Part shown: piece by piece, positions 52,694-61,063 of the stretch
Layout of the letters: each line of letters opens with the position of its first letter
How positions within the stretch are numbered: position 1 is the first letter of the stretch
NCBI RefSeq assembly: GCF_001971785.1
Contig: NZ_CP019389.1
Location: 2,243,001-2,307,000 of the forward strand
DNA: 64,000 nt
Direction of reading: 5' to 3'
DNA from: Seonamhaeicola sp. S2-3
GTDB taxonomy: Bacteria > Bacteroidota > Bacteroidia > Flavobacteriales > Flavobacteriaceae
Notes under the pieces: model-generated
What the model saw: only the letters and a program-made list of their open reading frames with translations
What the model was told of the DNA's origin: nothing
Databases searched by the model: none
Position numbers and translations under genes: made by a program

Positions 52694-54616
52694 ATGAAAA
52701 ACTATAAAATAAAAATATTAATAATCTTAGGACTCGTATTCTCGTTTTCATGCGAAGACTATTTAGATGTGGCACCAGAGGCACTCATAGAGGAAGAAGA
52801 TGTTTTTTCTACCTTTAAAAATGCGCAAGGATTTGTTGAAGAAATGTACGCTCTAGTAGTGTCTTATGAACAGCAAGCACATACCTTCCAAGATTTTCTT
52901 TTAGGAGATGATGGATTTGTTGATAGACCTACAAAAGCAAGTGGAGATATTGATGCAGGAAGATTTACCGATGTTATAAAAGATAATTTTTGTTACCTAA
53001 ATAACCATTATAAAGCTGATTACGGATCAACAGGAAACAATTCAGCCAATGTTGAAAATCCAAATGCTTTTAATAAACAAAGACCTGGTTTATATGAAGG
53101 TAGTTTAAGAGGCATTCGTAAAGCAAATATTGTAATTAGAAATGTTGAAAGTGTTGAAAATGGAGGGTTAGATTTAATGGTAAATGCAACCCAAGCAGAA
53201 AAAGATGTTATTCTTGGTCAAGCCTACTTTTTTAGAGCATTTTTTCATAACGAGATTATGAAATTTTGGGGGCGTTATCCATATATAGACAAAGTATTAA
53301 TTGATGATTTTAGAATACCACGTCCAGAGACTTATAGAGAAGTAGCTTTATTAGCTAACGAAGATTATAAAAAAGCCGCTGAATTATTACCTGTAGATTG
53401 GGATAACGAACCTTACGGGCAATTAACACTAGGCGAAAACAAGGGTAGGCTTACTAAAGGTACGGCATATGCTTTTCAAGGTAAAAACTTACTTTTAGCA
53501 GCAAGCCCATTAATGAAAGGTAACAATGTAACTATAGATACATATGACTATGATACCGAGTTATGCGATATGGCAGTTGAGGCTTTTTCAGGTATTCTTA
53601 AATTAGCAGACCAAGGGCGTTATGCATTAGCTTCATGGGAAAATTACGACGAAGTATTTTGGAAATCACCAACACCTGGTGCATGGCCAGGAGGCACAGA
53701 GTTTATATTTGCTGCAACTGGTGGTAACGCCATACAACCTCGAAGATTTATGACATCTGGAGTAAACAAAGCTATTCACACCAATTCTGCTGGATATGAG
53801 GTTATTAGTCCTACACATAACTTTATCCATAACAATTTTGGAATGGCTAATGGGCTATCTATAGAAGATGACCTTAGTGGTCTTTACGGACCAACATTGT
53901 ATGATCCTACTAAACCTTTTGAAAACCGTGACCCTCGTTTTTATAGATGGCATATTATAGATGGAGATGTTATAGATCCTGGGGCTGACGATCCTCATAA
54001 AACAGCCCAACTTTGGTTTGAATCTTCTACTAACAAAGGAGTTCACCGTAGTACTGGTGCAGAAAACATCAAAGTATTAAATAATACTGGGTATATGTGG
54101 ACTAAATTTTACCCTAAAGTTGACGGTAAGTACCATACCAGATGGAACCCTATTATAAGCCAATACGTTGGCGTACGTATGCATATGAGGCTTACAGATG
54201 TATATTTAATGTATGCAGAGGCACTGCATGCATCTAAGGGAGCAACCACAGCACCTGCTTCTTACAGTTTAACTGCGGAAGCTGCAATAAATTTATTGCG
54301 TGACCGAGCAGGTATTCCTCATGTGCACCCTAGTATAGTAGCAGATAACAACAAGTTTATGGATGAATTAAGAAGAGAAAGATCTGTTGAGTTAAGTTAT
54401 GAGGCACATAGATGGGTAGATATTAGACGATGGGGAGTAGCCCATTTAGCTAAATACAGAAGAAAATTAGCTTTAGATTTTCCACAAAACAGAAGTAGTT
54501 TTACAGAAACACTTCTTGTAGAAAGAATTTGTGAGTTCCCTAAGCACTATTGGTTACCATTTCCAGTTGAGCAAACACAAATCTACGAAGGCTTTCCTCA
54601 AAATCCAGGATGGTAG
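52694..54616 (+). CDS. SusD-like lipoprotein (pair 1)
   Basis: A 640-residue surface lipoprotein with lipobox Cys20 in FSFSCEDYLDVAPEA. SusD landmarks are ILGQAYFFRAFFHNEIMKFWGRYPYI near residue 175, RLTDVYLMYAEALHASKG near 500, and DELRRERSVELSYEAHRWVDIRRWG near 555, ending at NPGW. It should cap the SusC at 49544. Its last 7 bases overlap the longest possible frame of the following SusC, but the likelier start of that gene is 39 bases downstream of the stop. Predicted ligand: sulfated rhamnose-containing oligosaccharide, by context. Confidence 0.93.
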   Translation: MKNYKIKILIILGLVFSFSCEDYLDVAPEALIEEEDVFSTFKNAQGFVEEMYALVVSYEQQAHTFQDFLLGDDGFVDRPTKASGDIDAGRFTDVIKDNFCYLNNHYKADYGSTGNNSANVENPNAFNKQRPGLYEGSLRGIRKANIVIRNVESVENGGLDLMVNATQAEKDVILGQAYFFRAFFHNEIMKFWGRYPYIDKVLIDDFRIPRPETYREVALLANEDYKKAAELLPVDWDNEPYGQLTLGENKGRLTKGTAYAFQGKNLLLAASPLMKGNNVTIDTYDYDTELCDMAVEAFSGILKLADQGRYALASWENYDEVFWKSPTPGAWPGGTEFIFAATGGNAIQPRRFMTSGVNKAIHTNSAGYEVISPTHNFIHNNFGMANGLSIEDDLSGLYGPTLYDPTKPFENRDPRFYRWHIIDGDVIDPGADDPHKTAQLWFESSTNKGVHRSTGAENIKVLNNTGYMWTKFYPKVDGKYHTRWNPIISQYVGVRMHMRLTDVYLMYAEALHASKGATTAPASYSLTAEAAINLLRDRAGIPHVHPSIVADNNKFMDELRRERSVELSYEAHRWVDIRRWGVAHLAKYRRKLALDFPQNRSSFTETLLVERICEFPKHYWLPFPVEQTQIYEGFPQNPGW

Positions 54617-54654
54617 TCTTGTACAAATTCGTTTTAATTAATATAAAGAAAAAA

Positions 54655-57600
54655 ATGAAGATAAATAAATTATATAAGTTGTTTACTCTAGTTAGTTTAA
54701 TGTTATTTTGCTTTTGTAATGTTACAATGGCTCAAACAAATGATACAGAGGTAACAGCAACTGTGGTTGATGAACAAGGTAACCCCCTAAGCGGTGTTGA
54801 TGTTTTTAGCCCTAAAGGAGATAAGACATCTTCGGATGTTAACGGACAGTTTCAAATTAAACTATTAGATGAAGGTTCTGTAGTACTTGAGAAAAAAGGC
54901 TATGAATCTGTAATTATTGCTATGTCAGATTTAATCGATAATATTACTATGGTGAAATCGCCTTTCCTCGCTTCAGAAGATGACGAGATAAAGATGGGAG
55001 TAGCCACCAAAGATAGACGCAATATTATTGGTGCAGTATCGTCAATTAATACGAAAGAGCGATTAACTTATGACAATACCCAATGGGTTAGAGATTATAT
55101 TAACGGGCTCATGTTAGGTGTAAAAGGCTCAGATAATGTTAGAGGTTTAGGAAGCGCTGTTTTTGTTATTGATGGTGTAATAGGTCGTGATCCTAATATC
55201 CTAAATATGGAAGAGGTTGAGCAGATAACAGTACTTAAAGATGCAAATGCTGTTGCTTTATATGGAAGCCAAGGAAGAAATGGCGTTATTGTTATTAATA
55301 CCAAACGCGGAAAAGCTAATAAAAAAGAAATTAATGTTAATATTCGTTCTGGTATTCAAGTTCCTATTTCTTTACCTAACTATTTGAGTTCAGCGGCATA
55401 TATGCAGCTTTTTAATGAAGCGAGAAAAAATGATGGGTTAGATAATTTTTATAGCCCTTCACTTATTCAAGAATTTAGAACAAGTTCTAACAAATATAAA
55501 TACCCAGATGTAGATTTATATTCAAGTGAATATGTACAACCCTTTATTAGCTCTACAAGTATTATCACAGAGTTTTCTGGAGGAAATGATAAAAATCAGT
55601 ATTATGTTAATGTGGGGTGGAATCGTAACGAGGATTGGGTTAATATTAATGATGATATTAATGCTGGAACAAACCGTTTTAATGTAAGAGGTAACATAGA
55701 TTTTAGAGTAAATGATTGGATTACTAGTAGTCTAGATGGTATTGCTATTATAAGTACTGATAAATCGTCTAGAGCTAATTTGTTAAGCGCTGCAACTACG
55801 TTAAGACCTAATGCCTATTCGCCATTTTTACCTGTAGATGCTATAGACACAAGCGATCCTACAGTTGCAGGACAATTACAAGCAGCAAACACGTTTAATG
55901 GGATGCTTTTAGGGTCAACACAACAGTTTGGGGCAGATGCACCTATAGCTCTAGCTATTGCTGGTGGATATAAAAATACAGTGTTTCGTTCTACACAGTT
56001 TAACAATACCATAAATTTTGATTTAGATAGGGTAACAAATGGCTTATCAGCTAAAACCTATATAAGTTTTGATTTTTATGATTCTTACAATTTATCTATA
56101 AATAATCAATTTAAAACTTACGAACCAACTTGGGAGGGTGATAGCATAACAAGTCTTGGTGTTTTTGGCGAAGACTTACAAGATCAAACTGAAAATGTTA
56201 GTACTAATGGTTTTGTCTCTCGATTTGGTTTTTATGGACTTCTAAATTACGATACCACTTTTGCTAAGAAACATTCTATAAACACCACTTTATTAGGTTA
56301 TTACAATTCGCAAAGAGCAAATGATGTTAAACAAACAGATGTTGATGCTCACTTAGGATTTCAAATGACTTATGATTTTAAGAAAAAACTGTTTGTTGAC
56401 TTTACAGGAACCTATACTAATTCTATAAAACTACCAGAAGGAAATAGAGGTGGGTTTTCACCAACTTCTGGTATAGCTTACATTTTAAGCGAAGAATCTT
56501 TTTTAAAGAATAGTAAATTTATTAACTTCCTTAAGTTAAAAGCTTCAGCTGGTATTATAAAGTCTGATCGAGGAATTGATGGTTACTATTTATATGATGT
56601 AAACTATTCAAATGGTTCAAATTTTACTTGGGCTGATGGTAATTCTAATCGCAGGATAGATATTACACAAGGAGAAAATCTTGATTTAACATTTGAAGAG
56701 CGTATTGATTTAAACATTGGTTTCGAAGCCTATTTAAAGAATTCTCTATGGCTCGAGTTTAATTATTTTAAGTCTGAACTTGATAAGCAAGTAGGATTTT
56801 TGAATAATCTATATCCTTCTTATTATGATGACTTCAGACCATATAATAATTATGATAAGAACTTATATACTGGTTTTGAACTAGGGATGAATTTCAACAA
56901 AACTTTTAATGATTTATCTGTAGGTATTGGCGCTAATGTTTTATACAGTAAAACGGAAGCGGTTAAACGATCTCAGTTATTTGAATTTGATTATCAAGAC
57001 ACTGTAGGAAGAGAGCTTTCAACAATTTTTGGACTAGTAGACCAAGGTTTTTATGCGGAATCTGATTTTGATACAAATGGTAATTTAAATGCAGGTTTGC
57101 CTGTGCCACAATTTGGTAGTGTTCAACCAGGAGATATTAAATATAAAGATCAAAACGGAGACAATATTATTGATAATAATGACAGAGTTGCTATTGGGCA
57201 ATCTAGTAGCCCTTGGACTTATGCAGTTAATCTTAATTTAAAATACAAAAATTTCAACTTTTTTGTATTGGGGGCAGGCCAAACAGGAGCCGACGGTAAT
57301 AAGTTAAGCAGTAGCTATAATGAATATTATTCAGTTGACGGTAATGATAAATATTCTGAAGTTGTCTTAGGACGCTGGACACCAGAAACGGCAGATACTG
57401 CAACATTCCCTAGATTATCATCGCAAACAAATCAAAATAATTTTAGAACTTCTACGTTTTGGTTGTTTGACACGAGTTTCTTTAGAATTAACCGTGCGCA
57501 GTTAACATATGAATTTCAGGAAGCTTTTTGTAATCAATTAGGTATTGAGGATTTAAGTGTAAATATTTCTGGAACTAGTTTGTTTGAAATAGGAAAAAAT

Positions 57601-57678
57601 AAAGATGTACGACAGTTAAAAATAGGAACAACACCTTTAACTAGAGCTTATACGCTTGGTTTGAGAATGTCATTTTAA
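54655..57678 (+). CDS. SusC-like TonB-dependent transporter (pair 2), divergent
   Basis: A transporter of 1007 residues from ATG 54655, which is preceded by an A-rich leader and starts MKINKLYKLFTLVSLMLFC, a normal signal. An in-frame ATG at 54610 would add 15 residues and overlap the SusD stop, so I prefer 54655. The N-terminal domain reads TVVDEQGNPLSGVDVFSPKG, and the plug has VAVALYGSQGRNGVIVINTKRGK-type sequence. It differs strongly from the SusC at 49544 and has a shortened plug start with no clear TonB box. Such second pairs occur in several Bacteroidota loci. Probably handles a different fragment of the same polymer. Confidence 0.85.
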   Translation: MKINKLYKLFTLVSLMLFCFCNVTMAQTNDTEVTATVVDEQGNPLSGVDVFSPKGDKTSSDVNGQFQIKLLDEGSVVLEKKGYESVIIAMSDLIDNITMVKSPFLASEDDEIKMGVATKDRRNIIGAVSSINTKERLTYDNTQWVRDYINGLMLGVKGSDNVRGLGSAVFVIDGVIGRDPNILNMEEVEQITVLKDANAVALYGSQGRNGVIVINTKRGKANKKEINVNIRSGIQVPISLPNYLSSAAYMQLFNEARKNDGLDNFYSPSLIQEFRTSSNKYKYPDVDLYSSEYVQPFISSTSIITEFSGGNDKNQYYVNVGWNRNEDWVNINDDINAGTNRFNVRGNIDFRVNDWITSSLDGIAIISTDKSSRANLLSAATTLRPNAYSPFLPVDAIDTSDPTVAGQLQAANTFNGMLLGSTQQFGADAPIALAIAGGYKNTVFRSTQFNNTINFDLDRVTNGLSAKTYISFDFYDSYNLSINNQFKTYEPTWEGDSITSLGVFGEDLQDQTENVSTNGFVSRFGFYGLLNYDTTFAKKHSINTTLLGYYNSQRANDVKQTDVDAHLGFQMTYDFKKKLFVDFTGTYTNSIKLPEGNRGGFSPTSGIAYILSEESFLKNSKFINFLKLKASAGIIKSDRGIDGYYLYDVNYSNGSNFTWADGNSNRRIDITQGENLDLTFEERIDLNIGFEAYLKNSLWLEFNYFKSELDKQVGFLNNLYPSYYDDFRPYNNYDKNLYTGFELGMNFNKTFNDLSVGIGANVLYSKTEAVKRSQLFEFDYQDTVGRELSTIFGLVDQGFYAESDFDTNGNLNAGLPVPQFGSVQPGDIKYKDQNGDNIIDNNDRVAIGQSSSPWTYAVNLNLKYKNFNFFVLGAGQTGADGNKLSSSYNEYYSVDGNDKYSEVVLGRWTPETADTATFPRLSSQTNQNNFRTSTFWLFDTSFFRINRAQLTYEFQEAFCNQLGIEDLSVNISGTSLFEIGKNKDVRQLKIGTTPLTRAYTLGLRMSF

Positions 57679-57705
57679 TATAATTAGAAAATTAAGATAA
57701 ATAAA

Positions 57706-59433
57706 ATGAAAAATTTAATAAAATATATAGTAATTGTGTTGGTCTTTGCTAGCATGATAGCTTGTGATACCTTGGAACCTATTGATGAAAATAGGTTAGG
57801 TTTTGATTATATTACCACGGATCCAAATGCAGCAGAAGGTGTATTATTAAATGGGTATACAGGCTTAGTTAATCAATATTCATTTTCTGAAGCAGCTACT
57901 GATGATGCTGTTAGTAATATTTTGAATAACAACTATAAGCGAATGGCGCTTGGCGAGTTAAATGCACAATTTAACCCTGCCTCCCGTTGGAATAGTTTCG
58001 AACGTGTATTTTGGGTAAACCAATTTCTAGAAATCATTGAAGTAGGAGAAACACAATGGAGTACAGATCCATTAACTAATGAAATGTTTCAGATGCGTAT
58101 GAAGGGAGAAGCGTTAGCCTTAAGAGGATTGCACCATTTTTATGTGCTTCAAGCACATGCTGGTATAGGTACATCTGGAGATTTGCTAGGTATTCCATAC
58201 TTTACCGAGTTTATAGAACCTGATGGTAACTTTAACATACCTCGTCTATCATTTGAAGCCTCGGTTCAGGCTATTATGGCAGATTTTGATGAGGCACTTA
58301 ATTTATTACCAACAGATTATGGATTAGGCGCAGCAGAAGTAGACCCATGGTACGCAGATTTAGAAAATTTTGATTATGATAAATATCAATTAGTAAATGA
58401 TAACTTTTTTGATTTACGTATTTCAGGAAGGATAGTAAAAGCCCTAAAAGCACGTTTGGCACTTTTTGCAGCAAGCCCATCGTTTTTAGATAGCCAAGAT
58501 TATTATGAAATAGCAGCAAATAATGCCGCTGAAATTTTAAATACAATTGGAGGTGTTTCTGGTTTAGATCCAAATGGTAATGAGTTTTATAAATCAGATG
58601 ATAACATATTGGGTAGTGAAATGCTTTGGCGTGGATCTATTGGAAATAATTCTTTTAACTATGAAAAAAGAATGTTTCCACCTTCAGTCAATGGAAATGG
58701 GGAGATTAACCCAACACATAACTTTGTAATGGCATTCCCAATGCAAGACGGTTACCCTGCAACAGAAGCTAATGGTTTTGATCCTCAAAACCCTTATGCT
58801 AATAGAGACCCTAGGCTAGAAAAATATGTTGTTGTTAATGGCGCTTCTTTTGGAGGTGGTACAATTAATACTGGTGTTGGAGGAGGAAATGACAGGCTAG
58901 ATTCTATCCCTGGGCAATCAACAACTACTGGGTATTATCTAAAAAAATTATTACATCCAGACGTTAGAATTAATAATGATGGTACTGCTTCAGGTAAGAG
59001 ACATGCCAATGTGTATTTTAGATATACAGAATTGTTTTTAATATTAGCAGAATCAGCTAATGAAATTGGAGGTCCTGACTATCAGGTTAACGGTATTAGT
59101 GCCCGTGATGTAATAGCAGCAATACGTAATAGAGCAGGAATTGCACAACCAGATAGTTACTTAGCATCTATTACAAGTAAAGAAGATATGCGTGAACTTA
59201 TTAGAAATGAGCGTCGTATAGAACTAAGTTTTGAGGGACATAGGTTTTGGGATCTTAGAAGATGGGGATTACCTTTAAATGAATCTGCTAAAGGCTACTT
59301 TTTTAACGGAAATAATTATGTAGAGTTGCCTTCTGTTGAAATTAGAAATTTCCAACCATTTGCAACTTATATGCCAATTCCTAATTCAGAGACTGTTAAA
59401 TTTTCTGAACTTGAGCAAAATAATGGCTGGTAG
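57706..59433 (+). CDS. SusD-like lipoprotein (pair 2)
   Basis: A 575-residue lipoprotein with Cys20 in ASMIACDTLEPIDENRLG. The SusD fold is supported by MKGEALALRGLHHFYVLQAHAG near residue 128, RYTELFLILAESANEIGG near 443, and MRELIRNERRIELSFEGHRFWDLRRWG near 498. The end, QNNGW, is the usual SusD terminus. It follows the SusC at 54655 by 27 bases and forms the second transport pair of this operon. Confidence 0.93.
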   Translation: MKNLIKYIVIVLVFASMIACDTLEPIDENRLGFDYITTDPNAAEGVLLNGYTGLVNQYSFSEAATDDAVSNILNNNYKRMALGELNAQFNPASRWNSFERVFWVNQFLEIIEVGETQWSTDPLTNEMFQMRMKGEALALRGLHHFYVLQAHAGIGTSGDLLGIPYFTEFIEPDGNFNIPRLSFEASVQAIMADFDEALNLLPTDYGLGAAEVDPWYADLENFDYDKYQLVNDNFFDLRISGRIVKALKARLALFAASPSFLDSQDYYEIAANNAAEILNTIGGVSGLDPNGNEFYKSDDNILGSEMLWRGSIGNNSFNYEKRMFPPSVNGNGEINPTHNFVMAFPMQDGYPATEANGFDPQNPYANRDPRLEKYVVVNGASFGGGTINTGVGGGNDRLDSIPGQSTTTGYYLKKLLHPDVRINNDGTASGKRHANVYFRYTELFLILAESANEIGGPDYQVNGISARDVIAAIRNRAGIAQPDSYLASITSKEDMRELIRNERRIELSFEGHRFWDLRRWGLPLNESAKGYFFNGNNYVELPSVEIRNFQPFATYMPIPNSETVKFSELEQNNGW

Positions 59434-59471
59434 GGTAATTGTGTAATTTAAAAGAATAAAAAATATTAAAC

Positions 59472-60638
59472 ATGAAAATAAAATATGTAATTATATGTGC
59501 TATCGCCTTAGTTTTAATGGCTTGCGAAAATCAAGAAAATGAATTTGACGATTTTGGTTCAACTTCGGTATATTTTCCATTTCAAACACCTGTTAGAACT
59601 CTAATTCAGGGTAAGTATGATTTGGGTTTTAATGAGAATGATAATAACGGTCGATTCGAAATTGGTGTGACCATGACTGGAGTCTATGAAAATAATAAAG
59701 ATAGAAAAGTATACTTTGAATTGGAACCAGAGTTGATTGACCCTGTTGAATTAGGAGTTGACTCAGTTAATGTGAAGGTATTACCTTCTTCGTATTACAC
59801 TATTGAGCAGGAAAGCCCTGTAACAATACCAGCAGGTTCAATTAAAGGGCGTATTCCTGTGCAATTAACTGATGCGTTTTTTGAAGACCCTCTTTCTTTT
59901 GCAGAATATGGAGAAGTACATTACGTTATTCCATTAAGAATTACAGATTATGAAGAATTAGATTCGCTTTTAACAGGAGTGCCAGCTGAAGGTGTTACAA
60001 ATCCTATTAAGATTAAAACAGAAGATTGGCAAATACAACCTAAAGACTATACGCTTTTTGGTATCAAGTATATGAATAAATATCAAGGTATCTATCTAAG
60101 ACGTGGAGAAGATGAAGCTGTAGGGTCTAATGAATCAGTTACAGTTTACGAAAATGGAGATCCAACAGAAACAACAACAGAGGATATTGATGGTTCTACA
60201 GTTTATAGATCAGAATTTGTTGTAGATGATGAATTACTTCCATTATCAACTGCAGGAAGGAATAAAGTAACTGCTACTATTAATGTTAGAAGACCAGGCA
60301 GTGCAACTAATAATACATTGTCTTTACTTTTAACATTCAACGATAATGAAGAAATTACGGTTTCTAATGCAGATCCAAGTAGTACTGTTACCGTAACTGG
60401 ATCAGGAAAATTTGTAGAAGATGGCGATGAATGGGGAGGAGAAAGTCGAGACGTAATCTACTTAGATTATCAATACCATGAACAAGAAGTTGAAGTTACT
60501 GAGAAACGTTTTTTTGGTTCATTAGTCTCAACAACAACATCAACAATTGATTTGTTACACACAGTTAAAGATACTTTAGTGATTAGAGACAGAGATGTTA
60601 AATTTGAAGAATTTGCTGTTGAATTGAAAACAGAATAA
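59472..60638 (+). CDS. Surface lipoprotein, DUF1735-like (C-terminal DUF5627-like)
   Basis: A 388-residue lipoprotein with Cys18 in LVLMACENQENEFDDFG. The N-terminal 165 residues resemble DUF1735, with TSVYFPFQTPVRTLI, PVTIPAGSIKGRIPVQLTDAFF and YVIPLRITDYEELDSLLTG. The C-terminal part may correspond to DUF5627. Such proteins are common surface glycan-binding partners of SusC/SusD. It is the last gene of the operon; a strong hairpin follows 31 bases after the stop. Confidence 0.75.
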   Translation: MKIKYVIICAIALVLMACENQENEFDDFGSTSVYFPFQTPVRTLIQGKYDLGFNENDNNGRFEIGVTMTGVYENNKDRKVYFELEPELIDPVELGVDSVNVKVLPSSYYTIEQESPVTIPAGSIKGRIPVQLTDAFFEDPLSFAEYGEVHYVIPLRITDYEELDSLLTGVPAEGVTNPIKIKTEDWQIQPKDYTLFGIKYMNKYQGIYLRRGEDEAVGSNESVTVYENGDPTETTTEDIDGSTVYRSEFVVDDELLPLSTAGRNKVTATINVRRPGSATNNTLSLLLTFNDNEEITVSNADPSSTVTVTGSGKFVEDGDEWGGESRDVIYLDYQYHEQEVEVTEKRFFGSLVSTTTSTIDLLHTVKDTLVIRDRDVKFEEFAVELKTE

Positions 60639-60669
60639 TTAAATAATATATAAGTTTTTAAACTATATT

Positions 60670-60700
60670 AAAAATAGCGGGCTATATGTCCGCTATTTTT
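60670..60700 (+). terminator. Rho-independent terminator after the SusC/D operon
   Basis: AAAAATAGCGG (60670-60680) pairs perfectly with CCGCTATTTTT (60690-60700) around a 9-base loop. It combines a GC-rich stem tip with a T-run, so it should work well as a terminator for the operon starting at 49544. Confidence 0.85.
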
Positions 60701-60810
60701 AATTATACAAATATAAATTTTAGTGTAAAATTGTTTTTTGTAAACAGGTTAATTTTATTCATCAAATGTTTGTTTTTTATAAAATTAACGTTTTGTAAAA
60801 CCTTTGTTTT

Positions 60811-60827
60811 CAGGATAGAGCAGGATA
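60811..60827. promoter_or_regulatory. Direct-repeat operator candidate, copy 3
   Basis: CAGGATAGAGCAGGATA is an exact match to CAGGAYAGNRCAGGATA. It lies in the 425-base gap before the sulfatase-rhamnosidase gene, upstream of a terminator hairpin. Confidence 0.65.
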
Positions 60828-60897
60828 GGGTTTCTTATGTTATACTTTATTTTTATGTAATAAAAGTAAAAGTTAGTTTAGAGTTATTTAGGTTAGT

Positions 60898-60931
60898 AAA
60901 AAAAATCTCCTTTATAAAGGAGATTTTTTTT
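60898..60931. terminator. Perfect 34-bp palindromic terminator between operator copies
   Basis: Eight A, then TCTCCTTTATAAAGGAGA, then eight T form a perfect 34-bp palindrome that can terminate in either direction. It lies between direct-repeat copies 3 and 4, so a transcript begun near copy 3 would end here before reaching the enzyme gene. Confidence 0.8.
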
Positions 60932-60939
60932 GTGAAATT

Positions 60940-60956
60940 CAGGACAGTGCAGGATA
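60940..60956. promoter_or_regulatory. Direct-repeat operator candidate, copy 4
   Basis: CAGGACAGTGCAGGATA is an exact match to the motif, 107 bases before the sulfatase-rhamnosidase start. TAACTTTA at 60977-60984, 20 bases downstream, resembles a -7 element and may be the promoter activated here. Confidence 0.65.
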
Positions 60957-61063
60957 ATGTAAGTTAATAATTAATTTAACTTTATGGCTTAATATGACTT
61001 TAAGCTTTTTTGTGTTTAAGGCATAATAGTATTTAAAAATCTTCAACAATTAATTATTATTAA

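Noticed and set aside
60686-60967. 93-codon + strand open frame in the gap after the DUF1735-type gene
   Set aside because: It runs through a terminator stem, two operator copies and the 34-bp palindrome, and the product is a low-complexity Phe/Ile/Lys string typical of AT-rich noncoding DNA.
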